NCBI RefSeq assembly: GCF_051014685.1
Contig: NW_027479427.1
Coordinates: 62,001 to 126,000, forward strand
DNA length: 64,000 nt
Source of the DNA: Ptiloglossa arizonensis
Taxonomy: Eukaryota; Arthropoda; Insecta; Hymenoptera; Colletidae
Direction: 5' to 3'
Both the position numbers and the translations under genes were made by a program. Below, piece by piece: positions 50,535 through 63,418 of the stretch (within the stretch, counting starts at the first letter, position 1; each line of letters starts with the position of its first letter). The notes beneath the pieces are model-generated. The model made no database searches and had not been told where the DNA came from. It was given only the letters and a program-made list of their open reading frames with translations.

Positions 50535-53500
50535 TTTTCGCAATTCTGCTGCTCCAAACGCTCAACCAGAATGGCCTAGGGAAAAAATACACATACCGTT
50601 GTAATCGGGCGAGTTTCTACTTTCAGACGCAGTAGCAATTTTTGGGTTTGGTCAATCCGTTCATGAGATGTGGGACTTTGAAGCTAAGAAATGGTTGAGA
50701 AGACAACAAATTTTTCGCAATTCTGCTGCTCCAAACACTTAACCAGAATGGGCTAGGGAAAAAATATACATACCGTTGTAATCGGGCGAGTTTCTACTTT
50801 CAGACGCAACAGGAATTTTTGGGTCAGGTCAATCCGTTCGCGAGATATGGGAGTTTGAAGCTAAGAAATGGTTGAGAAGAGAACAAATTTTTCGCAATTC
50901 TGCTGCTCCAAACGCTCAACCAGAATGGGCTAGGGAATAAATACGCTTACCGTTGTAATCGGGCGAGTTTCTACTTTCAGACGCAGTAGGAATTTTTGGG
51001 TTTGGTCAATCCGTTCATGAGATGTGGGACTTTGAAGCTAAGAAATGGTTGAGAAGACAACAAATTTTTCGCAATTCTGCTGCTCCAAACACTTAACCAG
51101 AATGGGCTAGGGAAAAAATACACATACCGTTGTAATCGGGCGAGTTTCTACTTTCAGACGCAACAGGAATTTTTGGTCAGGTCAATCCGTTCGCGAGATA
51201 TGGAAGTTTGAAGCCAAGAAATGGATGAGAAGGCAAAAAATTTTTCGCAATTCTGCTGCTCCAAACGCTTAACCAGAATGCCCTAGGGGAAAATACACAT
51301 ACCGTTGTAATCGGGCGAGTTTCTGCTTTCAGATGCAGTAGGAATTTTTGGGTTAGGTCAATCCGTTCGCGAGATATGGGAGTTTGAGGCTAAGAAATGG
51401 TTGAGAAGACAACAAATTTTTCGCACTTCTGCTGCTCCAAACGCTTAACCAGAATGGCCTAGGGAAAAAATACTCATACCGTTGTAATCGGGCGAGTTTC
51501 TACTTTCAGACGCAGCAGGAATTTTTGGGTTTGGTCAATCCGTTCATGAGATATGGGACTTTGAAGCTAAGAAATGGTTGAGAAGACAACAAATTTTTCG
51601 CAATTCTGCTGCTCCAAACGCTCAACCAGAATGGCCTAGGGAAAAAATACACATACCGTTGTAATCGGGCGAGTTTCTACTTTCAGACGCAGTAGCAATT
51701 TTTGGGTTTGGTCAATCCGTTCATGAGATGTGGGACTTTGAAGCTAAGAAATGTTTGAGAAGACAACAAATTTTTCGCAATTCTGCTGCTCCAAACATTT
51801 AACCAGAATGGGCTAGGGAAAAAAGACACATACCGTTGTAATCGGGCGAGTTTCTACTTTCAGACGCAACAGGAATTTTTGGGTCAGGTCAATCCGTTCG
51901 CGAGATATGGGAGTTTGAAGCTAAGAAATGGTTGAGAAGAGAACAAATTTTTCGCAATTCTGCTGCTCCAAACGCTCAACCAGAATGGGCTAGGGAAAAA
52001 ATACGCTTACCGTTGTAATCGGGCGAGTTTCTACTTTCAGACGCAGTAGGAATTTTTGGGTTTGGTCAATCCGTTCATGAGATGTGGGACTTTGAAGCTA
52101 AGAAATGGTTGAGAAGACAACAAATTTTTCGCAATTCTGCTGCTCCAAACACTTAACCAGAATGGGCTAGGGAAAAAATACACATACCGTTGTAATCGGG
52201 CGAGTTTCTACTTTCAGATGCAGTAGGAATTTTTGGGTTAGGTCAATCCGTTCGCGAGATATGGGAGTTTGAGGCTAAGAAATGGTTGAGAAGACAACAA
52301 ATTTTTCGCACTTCTGCTGCTCCAAACGCTTAACCAGAATGGCCTAGGGAAAAAATACTCATACCGTTGTAATCGGGCGAGTTTCTACTTTCAGACGCAG
52401 CAGGAATTTTTGGGTTTGGTCAATCCGTTCATGAGATATGGGACTTTGAAGCTAAGAAATGGTTGAGAAGACAACAAATTTTTCGCAATTCTGCTACTCC
52501 AAACGCTTAACCAGAATGGGCTAGGAAAAAAATACACATACCGTTGTAATCGGGCGAGTTTCTACTTTCAGACGCAACAGGAATTTTTTGGTTAGGTCAA
52601 TCCGTTCATGAGATATGGGAGTTTGAAACCAAGAAATGGTTGAGAAGGCAAAAAATTTTTCGCAATTCTGCTGCTCCAAACGCTTAACCAGAATGGGCTA
52701 GGGAAAAAATACACATACCGTTGTAATCGGGCGAGTTTCTACTTTCAGACGCAACAGGAATTTTTGGGTCAGGTCAATCCGTTCGCGAGATATGGAAGTT
52801 TGTAGCCAAGAAATGGATGAGAATGCAAAAAATTTTTCGCAATTCTGCTGCTCCAAACGCTTAACCAGAATGCCCTAGGGAAAAAATACACATACCGCTG
52901 TAATCGGGCGAGTTTCTGCTTTCAGATGCAGTAGGAATTTTTGGGTTAGGTCAATCCGTTCGCGAGATATGGGAGTTTGAGGCTAAGAAATGGTTGAGAA
53001 GACAAAAAATTTTTCGCAATTCTGTTGCTCCAAACGCTTAACCAGAATGGCCTAGGGAAAAAATACGCATACCGTTGTAATCGGGCGAGTTTCTACTTTC
53101 AGACGCAGCAGGAATTTTTGGGTTTGGTCAATCCGTTCATGAGATATGGGACTTTGAAGCTAAGAAATGGTTGAGAAGACAACAAATTTTTCGCAATTCT
53201 GCTGCTCCAAACGCTTAACCAGAATGGGCTAGGAAAAAAATACACATACCGTTGTAATGGGGCGAGTTTCTACTTTCAGACGCAACAGGAATTTTTGGGT
53301 TAGGTCAATCCGTTCGCGAGATATGGGGGTTTGAAGCTAAGAAATGGTTGAGAAGAGAACAAATTTTTCGCAATTCTGCTGCTCCAAACGCTCAACTAGA
53401 ATGGGCTAGGGAAAAAATACACATACCGTTGTAATCGGGCGAGTTTCTACTTTCAGATGCAACAGGAATTTTTGGGTTAGGTCAATCCGTTCGCGAGATG

Positions 53501-53956
53501 TGGGAGTTTGAAACTAAGAAATGGTTGAGAAGAGAACAAATTTTTCGCAATTCTGCTGCTCCAAACGCTCAACCAGAATGGCCTAGGGAAAAAATACGAA
53601 TACCGTAGTAATCGGGCGAGTTTCTACTTTCAGACGCAGCAGGAATTCTTGGGTTTGGTCAATCCGTTCATGAGATATGGGACTTTGAAGCTAAGAAATG
53701 GTTGAGAAGACAACAAATTTTTCGCAATTCTGCTGCTCCAAACGCTTAACCAGAATGGCCTAGGGAAGAAATACACATACCGTTGTAATCGGGCGAGTTT
53801 CTACTTTCAGACGCAACAGGAATTTTTGGGTTAGGTCAATCCGTTCGCGAGATATTGGAAGTTTGAAGCCAAGAAATGGTTGAGAAGGCAACAAATTTTT
53901 CGCAATTCTGCTGCTCCAAACGCTCAACTAGAATGGGCTAGGGAAAAAATACACAC
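50535..53956 (+). repeat. Right domain, part 1: GTTCATGAGAT-type HORs
   Basis: Monomers with GACGCAGTAGCAATTTTTGG + GTTCATGAGATGTGGGAC alternate with monomers having CCAAACACTTAACC, GGGCTAGGG and TTGGGTCAGGTC. A six-monomer period appears (AGTAGCAATT at 50631 and 51691, 1060 bp, two single-base losses). CCCTAGGGGAAAATAC monomers at about 51.28 kb are one base short. No 81-bp unit is present. Confidence 0.82.
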
Positions 53957-55007
53957 ACCGTTGTAATCGGGCGAGTTTCTACTTTCAGACGCAACAGGAA
54001 TTTTTGGGTTCGGTCAATCCGTTCGCGAGATATGGGGGTTTGAAGCTAAGAAATGTTTGAGAAGAGAACAAATTTTTCGCAATTCTGCTGCTCCAAACGC
54101 TCAACTAGAATGGGCTAGGGAAAAAATACACATACCGTTGTAATCGGGCGAGTTTCTACTTTCAGACGCAGCAGGAATTTTTGGGTTTGGTCAATCCGTT
54201 CATGAGATATGGGAGTTTGAAACCAAGAAATGGTTGAGAAGGCAAAAAATTATTCGCAATTCTGCTGCTCCAAACGCTTAACCAGACTGGCCTAGGGAAA
54301 AAATACACATACCGTTGTAATCGGGCAAGTTTCTACTTTCAGATGCAACAGGAATTTTTGGGTTAGGTCAATCCGTTCGCGAGATATGGGAGTTTGAGGC
54401 TAAGAAATGGTTGAGAAGACAACAAACTTTTCGCACTTCTGCTGCTCCAACCGCTTAACCAGAATGGCCTAGGGAAAAAAATACACATGCCGTTGTAATC
54501 AGGCGAGTTTCTACTTTCAAATGCAATAGGAATTTTTGGGTTAGGTCAATCCGTTCGCGAGATGTGGGAGTTTCAAACTAAGAAATGGTTGAGAAGAGAA
54601 CAAATTTTTCGCAATTCTGCTGCTCCAAACGCTCAACCAGAATGGCCTAGGGAAAAAATACACATACCGCTGTAATCGGGCGAGTTTCTACTTTCATATG
54701 CAATAGGAATTTTTGGGTTAGCTCAATCCGTTCGCGAGATATGGGAGTTTGAAGCTGAGAAATGGTTGAGAAGACAACAAATTTTTCGCAATTCTGCTGC
54801 TCCAAACGCTTAACCACAATGGCCTAGGGAAAAAATACACATACCGTTGTAATCGGGCGAGTTTCTACTTTCATATGCAATAGGAATTTTTGGGTTAGGT
54901 CAATCCGTTCGGGAGATATGGGAGTTTGAGGCAAAGAAATGGTTGAGAAGACAAAAAATTTTTCGAACTTCTGCTGCTCCAAACGCTTAACCAGAATGGC
55001 CTAGGGA
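53957..55007 (+). repeat. ~1.5-kb dispersed block, copy 3 (left 1050 bp)
   Basis: The match to 49001-50051 is at offset 4956, exactly 28 monomers. It breaks off where GGGACGAAAT becomes GGGAAAAAAAT. It is closer to copy 2 (shared GAAATGTTTGAGAAGAGAAC) than to copy 1, which suggests it arose from copy 2. Confidence 0.86.
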
Positions 55008-55483
55008 AAAAAATACACATGCCGTTGTAATCGGGCGAGTTTCTACTTTCAAATGCAATAATAATTTTTGGGTTAGGTCAATCCGTTCGCGAGATGTGTG
55101 AGTTTGAAGCTAAGAAATGGTTGAGAAGAGAACAAATTTTTCGCAATTCTGCTGCCCCAAACGCTCAACCAGAATGGCCTAGGGAAAAAATACGCATACC
55201 GTTGTAATCGGGCGAGTTTCTACTTTCAGACGCAGTAGCAATTTTTGGGTTTGGTCAATCCGTTCATGAGATGTGGGACTTTGAAGCTAAGAAATGGTTG
55301 AGAAGACAACAAATTTTTCGCAATTCTGCTGCTCCAAACGCTTAACCAGAATGTCCTAGGGAAAAAATACTCATACCGTTGTAATCGGGCGAGTTTCTAC
55401 TTTCAGACGCAGCAGGAATTTTTGGGTTTGGTCAATCAGTTCATGAGATATGGGACTTTGAAGCTAAGAAATGGTTGAGAAGA
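55008..55483 (+). repeat. Satellite monomers between blocks
   Basis: Two to three monomers: AATGCAATAATAATT with GATGTGTGAG, CTGCCCCAAACGCTC, then GCAGTAGCAATT and AATGTCCTAGGG types. The same series is found at about 59600-59960. Nothing else is seen here. Confidence 0.75.
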
Positions 55484-56214
55484 CAACAAATTTTTCGCAA
55501 TTCTGCTGCTCCAAACGCTCAACCAGAATGGCCTAGGGAAAAAATACACATACCGTTGTAATCGGGCGAGTTTCTACTTTCAGACGCAGTAGCAATTTTT
55601 GGGTTTGGTCAATCCGTTCATGAGATGTGGGACTTTGAAGCTAAGAAATGGTTGAGAAGACAACAAATTTTTCGCAATTCTGCTGCTCCAAACACTTAAC
55701 CAGAATGGGCTAGGGAAAAAATATACATACCGTTGTAATCGGGCGAGTTTCTACTTTCAGACGCAACAGGAATTTTTGGGTCAGGTCAATCCGTTCGCGA
55801 GATATGGGAGTTTGAAGCTAAGAAATGGTTGAGAAGAGAACAAATTTTTCGCAATTCTGCTGCTCCAAACGCTCAACCAGAATGGCCTAGGGAAAAAATA
55901 CACATACCGTTGTAATCGGGCGAGTTTCTACTTTCAGACGCAGTAGCAATTTTTGGGTTTGGTCAATCCGTTCATGAGATGTGGGACTTTGAAGCTAAGA
56001 AATGGTTGAGAAGACAACAAATTTTTCGCAATTCTGCTGCTCCAAACACTTAACCAGAATGGGCTAGGGAAAAAATATACATACCGTTGTAATCGGGCGA
56101 GTTTCTACTTTCAGACGCAACAGGAATTTTTGGGTCAGGTCAATCCGTTCGCGAGATATGGGAGTTTGAAGCTAAGAAATGGTTGAGAAGAGAACAAATT
56201 TTTCGCAATTCTGC
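55484..56214 (+). repeat. 354-bp dimeric HOR, two copies
   Basis: Two monomers (GCAGTAGCAATT + GATGTGGGAC, then CCAAACACTTAACC + TTGGGTCAGGTC + GAAGAGAAC) are repeated with exact 354-bp spacing. AGTAGCAATT lies at 55588 and 55942, and an earlier partner at 55234. Confidence 0.87.
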
Positions 56215-59200
56215 TGCTCCAAACGCTTAACCAGAATGCCCTAGGGGAAAATACACATACCGTTGTAATCGGGCGAGTTTCTGCTTTCAGATGCAGTAGG
56301 AATTTTTGGGTTAGGTCAATCCGTTCGCGAGATATGGGAGTTTGAGGCTAAGAAATGGTTGAGAAGACAACAAATTTTTCGCACTCCTGCTGCTCCAAAC
56401 GCTTAACCAGAATGGCCTAGGGAAAAAATACACATACCGTTGTAATCGGGCGAGTTTCTACTTTCAGACGCAACAGGAATTTTTGGGTCAGGTCAATCCG
56501 TTCGCGAGATATGGAAGTTTGAAGCCAAGAAATGGATGAGAAGGCAAAAAATTTTTCGCAATTCTGCTGCTCCAAACGCTTAACCAGAATGCCCTAGGGG
56601 AAAATACACATACCGTTGTAATCGGGCGAGTATCTGCTTTCAGATGCAGTAGGAATTTTTGGGTTAGGTCAATCCGTTCGCGAGATATGGGAGTTTGAGG
56701 CTAAGAAATGGTTGAGAAGACAACAAATTTTTCGCACTCCTGCTGCTCCAAACGCTTAACCAGAATGGCCTAGGGAAAAAATACTCATACCGTTGTAATC
56801 GGGCGAGTTTCTACTTTCAGACGCAGCAGGAATTTTTGGGTTTGGTCAATCCGTTCATGAGATATGGGACTTTGAAGCTAAGAAATGGTTGAGAAGACAA
56901 CAAATTTTTCGCAATTCTGCTGCTCCAAACGCTCAACCAGAATGGCCTAGGGAAAAAATACACATACCGTTGTAATCGGGCGAGATTCTACTTTCAGACG
57001 CAGTAGGAATTTTTGGGTTTGGTCAATCCGTTCATGAGATGTGGGACTTTGAAGCTAAGAAATGGTTGAGAAGACAACAAATTTTTCGCAATTCTGCTGC
57101 TCCAAACACTTAACCAGAATGGGCTAGGGAAAAAATATACATACCGTTGTAATCTGGCGAGTTTCTACTTTCAGACGCAACAGGAATTTTTGGGTCAGGT
57201 CAATCCGTTCGCGAGATATGGGAGTTTGAAGCTAAGAAATGGTTGAGAAGAGAACAAATTTTTCGCAATTCTGCTGCTCCAAACGCTCAACCAGAATGGG
57301 CTAGGGAATAAATACGCTTACCGTTGTAATCGGGCGAGTTTCTACTTTCAGACGCAGTAGGAATTTTTGGGTTTGGTCAATCCGTTCATGAGATGTGGGA
57401 CTTTGAAGCTAAGAAATGGTTGAGAAGACAACAAATTTTTCGCAATTCTGCTGCTCCAAACACTTAACCAGAATGGGCTAGGGAAAAAATACACATACCG
57501 TTGTAATCGGGCGAGTTTCTACTTTCAGACGCAACAGGAATTTTTGGGTCAGGTCAATCCGTTCGCGAGATATGGAAGTTTGAAGCCAAGAAATGGATGA
57601 GAAGGCAAAAAATTTTTCGCAATTCTGCTGCTCCAAACGCTTAACCAGAATGCCCTAGGGGAAAATACACATACCGTTGTAATCGGGCGAGTTTCTGCTT
57701 TCAGATGCAGTAGGAATTTTTGGGTTAGGTCAATCCGTTCGCGAGATATGGGAGTTTGAGGCTAAGAAATGGTTGAGAAGACAACAAATTTTTCGCAATT
57801 CTGCTGCTCCAAACGCTCAACCAGTATGGCCTAGGGAAAAAATACACATACCGATGTAATCGGGCGAGTTTCTACTTTCAGACGCAGTAGCAATTTTTGG
57901 GTTTGGTCAATCCGTTCATGAGATGTGGGACTTTGAAGCTAAGAAATGGTTGAGAAGACAACAAATTTTTCGCAATTCTGCTGCTCCAAACACTTAACCA
58001 GAATGGGCTAGGGAAAACATATACATACCGTTGTAATCGGGCGAGTTTCTACTTTCAGACGCAACAGGAATTTTTGGGTCAGGTCAATCCGTTCGCGAGA
58101 TATGGGAGTTTGAAGCTAAGAAATGGTTGAGAAGAGAACAAATTTTTCGCAATTCTGCTGCTCCAAACGCTCAACCAGAATGGCCTAGGGAAAAAATACG
58201 AATACCGTTGTAATCGGGCGAGTTTCTACTTTCAGACGCAGCAGGAATTCTTGGGTTTGGTCAATCCGTTCATGAGATATGGGACTTTGAAGCTAAGAAA
58301 TGGTTGAGAAGGCAAAAAATTTTTCGCAATTCTGCTGCACCAAACGCTTAACCAGAATGGGCTAGGGAAAAAATACACATACCGTTGTAATCGGGCGAGT
58401 TTCTACTTTCAGACGCAACAGGAATTTTTGGGTCAGGTCAATCCGTTCGCGAGATATGGAAGTTTGAAGCCAAGAAATGGATGAGAATGCAAAAAATTTT
58501 TCGCAATTCTGCTGCTCCAAACGCTTAACCAGAATGCCCTAGGGAAAAAATACACATACCGCTGTAATCGGGCGAGTTTCTGCTTTCAGGTGCAGTAAGA
58601 ACTTTGGGTTAGGTCAATCCGTTCGCGAGATATGGGAGTTTGAAGCCAAGAAATGGTTGAGAAGGCAAAAAATTTTTCGCAATTCTGCTGCTCCAAACGC
58701 TTAACCGGAATGGCCTAGGGAAAAAATACACATACCGTTGTAATCGGGCGAGTTTCTACTTTCAGACGCAGTAGCAATTTTTGGGTTTGGTCAATCCGTT
58801 CATGAGATGTGGGACTTTGAAGCTAAGAAATGTTTGAGAAGACAACAAATTTTTCGCAATTCTGCTGCTCCAAACATTTAACCAGAATGGGCTAGGGAAA
58901 AAATACACATACCGTTGTAATCGGGCGAGTTTCTACTTTCAGACGCAACAGGAATTTTTGGGTCAGGTCAATCCGTTCGCGAGATATGGGAGTTTGAAGC
59001 TAAGAAATGGTTGAGAAGAGAACAAATTTTTCGCAATTCTACTGCTCCAAACGCTCAACCAGAATGGGCTAGGGAAAAAATACGCTTACCGTTGTAATCG
59101 GGCGAGTTTCTACTTTCAGACGCAGTAGGAATTTTTGGGTTTGGTCAATCCGTTCATGAGATGTGGGACTTTGAAGCTAAGAAATGGTTGAGAAGACAAC

Positions 59201-60172
59201 AAATTTTTCGCAATTCTGCTGCTCCAAACGCTTAACCAGAATGGGCTAGGAAAAAAATACACATACCGTTGTAATCGGGCGAGTTTCTACTTTCAGATGC
59301 AGTAGGAATTTTTGGGTTAGGTCAATCCGTTCGCGAGATATGGGAGTTTGAGGCTAAGAAATGGTTGAGAAGACAACAAATTTTTCGCACTTCTGCTGCT
59401 CCAAACGCTTAACCAGAATGGCCTAGGGAAAAAATACACATACCGTTGTAATCGGGCGAGTTTCTACTTTCAGGTGCAACAGAAATTTTTGGGTTAGGTC
59501 AATCCGTTCGCGAGATATGGGAGTTTGAGGCTAAGAAATGGTTGAGAAGGCAACAAATTTTTCGAACTTCTGCTGCTCCAAACGCTTAACCAGAATGGCC
59601 TAGGGAAAAAAATACACATGCCGTTGTAATCGGGCGAGTTTCTACTTTCAAATGCAATAATAATTTTTGGGTTAGGTCAATCCGTTCGCGAGATGTGTGA
59701 GTTTGAAGCTAAGAAATGGTTGAGAAGAGAACAAATTTTTCGCAATTCTGCTGCCCCAAACGCTCAACCAGAATGGCCTAGGGAAAAAATACGCATACCG
59801 TTGTAATCGTGCGAGTTTCTACTTTCAGACGCAGCAGGAATTTTTGGGTTTGGTCAATCCGTTCATGAGATATGGGACTTTGAAGCTAAGAAATGGTTGA
59901 GAAGACAACAAATTTTTCGCAATTCTGCTGCTCCAAACGCTCAACCAGAATGGCCTAGGGAAAAAATACACATACCGTTGTAATCGGGCGAGTTTCTACT
60001 TTCAGACGCAGTAGCAATTTTTGGGTTTGGTCAATCCGTTCATGAGATGTGGGACTTTGAAGCTAAGAAATGGTTGAGAAGACAACAAATTTTTCGCAAT
60101 TCTGCTGCTCCAAACGCTTAACCAGAATGGCCTAGGGAAGAAATACACATACCGTTGTAATCGGGCGAGTTT
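56215..60172 (+). repeat. Right domain, part 2: mixed short HORs
   Basis: A second dimer (353 bp) is built from CCCTAGGGGAAAATAC + ATGCAGTAGG monomers (56239 and 56592). Six-monomer sets like those at 50.5-51.7 kb return at 56.9-57.8 kb, including the rare GGGAATAAATACGCTTACC (50935 and 57303). At 58370-58760 there is a segment with a three-base shortening (AACTTTGGGTTAGG) that recurs near 62620-63010 (offset 4250). No gene or unrelated DNA is present. Confidence 0.8.
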
Positions 60173-61798
60173 CTACTTTCAGACGCAGCAGGAATTTTTG
60201 GGTTTGGTCAATCCGTTCATGAGATATGGGACTTTGAAGCTAAGAAATGGTTGAGAAGACAACAAATTTTTCGCAATTCTGCTGCTCCAAACGCTTAACC
60301 AGAATGGCCTAGGGAAGAAATACACATACCGTTGTAATCGGGCGAGTTTCTACTTTCAGACGCAACAGGAATTTTTGGGTCAGGTCAATCCGTTCGCGAG
60401 ATATGGAAGTTTGAAGCCAAGAAATGGATGAGAATGCAAAAAATGTTTCGCAATTCTGCTGCTCCAAACGCTTAACCAGAATGCCCTAGGGAAAAAATAC
60501 ACATACCGCTGTAATCGGGCGAGTTTCTGCTTTCAGATGCAGTAGGAATTTTTGGGTTAGGTCAATCCGTTCGCGAGATATGGGAGTTTGAGGCTAAGAA
60601 ATGGTTGCGAAGACAACAAATTTTTCGCACTTCTGCTGCTCCAAACGCTTAACCAGAATGGCCTAGGGAAAAAAATACGCATACCGTTGTAATCGGGCGA
60701 GTTTCTACTTTCAGACGCAGCAGGAATTTTGGGGTTTGGTCAATCCGTTCATGAGATATGGGACTTTGAAGCTAAGAAATGGTTGAGAAGACAACAAATT
60801 TTTCGCAATTCTGCTGCTCCAAACGCTTAACCAGAATGGGCTAGGAAAAAAATACACATACCGTTGTAATCGGGCGAGTTTCTACTTTAAGAAGCAGCAG
60901 GAATTTTTGGGTTAGGTCAATCCGTTCCCGAGATGTGGGAGTTTGAAGCTAAGAAATGGTTGAGAAGAGAACAAATTTTTCGCAATTCTGCTGCTCCAAA
61001 CGCTCAACCAGAATGGCCTAGGGAAAAAATACGCATACCGTTGTAATCGGGCGAGTTTCCACTTTCAGACGCAGCAGGAATTTTTGGGTTTGGTCAATCC
61101 GTTCATGAGATATGGGACTTTGAAGCTAAGAAATGGTTGAGAAGACAACAAATTTTTCGCAATTCTGCTGCTCCAAACGCTTAACCAGAATGGCCTAGGG
61201 AAGAAATACACATACCGTTGTAATCGGGCGAGTTTCTACTTTCAGACGCAACAGGAATTTTTGGGTCAGGTCAATCCGTTCGCGAGATATGGAAGTTTGA
61301 AGCCAAGAAATGGATGAGAATGCAAAAAATGTTTCGCAATTCTGCTGCTCCAAACGCTTAACCAGAATGCCCTAGGGAAAAAATACACATACCGCTGTAA
61401 TCGGGCGAGTTTCTGCTTTCAGATGCAGTAGGAATTTTTGGGTTAGGTCAATCCGTTCGCGAGATATGGGAGTTTGAGGCTAAGAAATGGTTGCGAAGAC
61501 AACAAATTTTTCGCACTTCTGCTGCTCCAAACGCTTAACCAGAATGGCCTAGGGAAAAAATACGCATACCGTTGTAATCGGGCGAGTTTCTACTTTCAGA
61601 CGCAGCAGGAATTTTTGGGTTTGGTCAATCCGTTCATGAGATATGGGACTTTGAAGCTAAGAAATGGTTGAGAAGACAACAAATTTTTCGCAATTCTGCT
61701 GCTCCAAACGCTTAACCAGAATGGGCTAGGAAAAAAATACACATACCGTTGTAATCGGGCGAGTTTCTACTTTAAGAAGCAGCAGGAATTTTTGGGTT
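60173..61798 (+). repeat. Five-monomer HOR (885 bp), two copies
   Basis: The segment 60173-60913 is repeated at 61059-61798. Offsets are 886 (TGCAAAAAATGTTTCGC at 60435 and 61321) and 885 (AAGAAGCAGCAGG at 60889 and 61774), equal to five monomers with a one-base difference in an A run. Other markers are GGTTGCGAAGAC and AGGAAGAAATAC. Confidence 0.86.
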
Positions 61799-63029
61799 TG
61801 GTCAATCCGTTCATGAGATATGGGACTTTGAAGCTAAGAAATGGTTGAGAAGACAAAAAATTTTTCGCACTTCTGCTGCTCCAAACGCTTAACCAGAATG
61901 GCCTAGGGAAAAAAAAACACATGCCGTTGTAATCGGGCGAGTTTCAACTTACAAATGCAATAGGAATTTTTGGGTTAGGTCAATCCGTTCCCGAGATGTG
62001 GGAGTTTGAAGCTAAGAAATGGTTGAGAAGAGAACAAATTTTTCGCAATTCTGCTGCTCCAAACGCTTAACCAGAATGGCCTAGGGAAAAAATACACATA
62101 CCGTTGCAATCGGGCGAGTTTCTACTTTCAGGTGCAACAGAAATTTTTGGGTTAGGTCAATCCGTTCGCGAGATATGGGTGTTTGAGGCTAAGAAATGGT
62201 TGATAAGACAAAAAATTTTTCGCAGTTCTGCTGCTCCAAACGCTTAACCAGAATGGCCTAGGGAAAAAAAACACATGCCGTTGTAATCGGGCGAGTTTCA
62301 ACTTACAAATGCAATAGGAATTTTTGGGTTAGGTCAATCCGTTCCCGAGATGTGGGAGTTTGAAGCTAAGAAATGGTTGAGAAGAGAACAAATTTTTCGC
62401 AATTCTGCTGCTCCAAACGCTTAACCACAATGGCCTAGGGAAAAAATACACATACCGATGTAATCGGGCGAGTTTCTACTTTCAGACGCAGCAGGAATTT
62501 TTGGGTTTGGTCAATCCGTTCATGAGATATGGGAGTTTGAAACCAAGAAATGGTTGAGAAGGCAAAAAATTTTTCGCAATTCTGCTGCTCCAAACGCTTA
62601 ACCAGAATGGGCTAGGGAAAAAATACACATACCGTTGTAATCGGGCGAGTTTCTACTTTCAGACGCAACAGGAATTTTTGGGTCAGGTCAATCCGTTCGC
62701 GAGATATGGAAGTTTGAAGCCAAGAAATGGATGAGAATGCAAAAAATTTTTCGCAATTCTGCTGCTCCAAACGCTTAACCAGAATGCCCTAGGGAAAAAA
62801 TACACATACCGCTGTAATCGGGCGAGTTTCTGCTTTCAGATGCAGTAGGAACTTTGGGTTAGGTCAATCCGTTCGCGAGATATGGGAGTTTGAAGCCAAG
62901 AAATGGTTGAGAAGGCAAAAAATTTTTCGCAATTCTGCTGCTCCAAACGCTTAACCGGAATGGCCTAGGGAAAAAATACACATACCGTTGTAATCGGGTG
63001 AGTTTCTACTTTCAGATGGAAATGGAATT
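61799..63029 (+). repeat. Right domain, part 3
   Basis: Two copies of a monomer with GAGTTTCAACTTACAAATGC and GTTCCCGAGATGTGG (about 61.94 and 62.29 kb), roughly two monomers apart; a third copy ends the window at 63.89 kb. From 62.57 kb the sequence follows the 58.3-58.8 kb segment. Ordinary satellite otherwise. Confidence 0.78.
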
Positions 63030-63418
63030 TTTGGGTTAGGACAATCCGTTCGCGAGATATGGGAGTTTGAAGCCAAGAAATGGTTGAGAAGGCAAACAAT
63101 TTTTCGCAATTCTGCTGCTCCAAACGCTTAACCAGAATGGCCCAGGGAAAAAATACACTTACCGTTGTAATCGGGCGAGTATCTACTTTCAGATGCAATA
63201 GGAATTTTTGGGTTTGGACAATCCGTTCGCGAGATATGGGAGTTTGAAGCCAAGAAATGGTTGAGAAGGCAAACAATTTTTCGCAATTCTGCTGCTCCAA
63301 ACGCTTAACCCGAATGGCCTAGGAAAAAAATACACATACCGCTGTAATCGGGCGAGTCTCTACTTTCAGATGCAATAGGAATTTTTGGGTTAGGTCAATC
63401 CGTTCGCGAGATATGGGG
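63030..63418 (+). repeat. Island of left-domain satellite subtype
   Basis: About two monomers carrying GGTTAGGACAATCC, GGCCCAGGG, ACACTTACC, GAGTATCTAC and CTTAACCCGAATGG. All of these are otherwise confined to the first ~17 kb. The segment aligns with 1156-1464 at offset 61954, with one substitution noticed (GGGTTTGGACAATCC). Right-domain monomers resume immediately after it. Confidence 0.85.
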
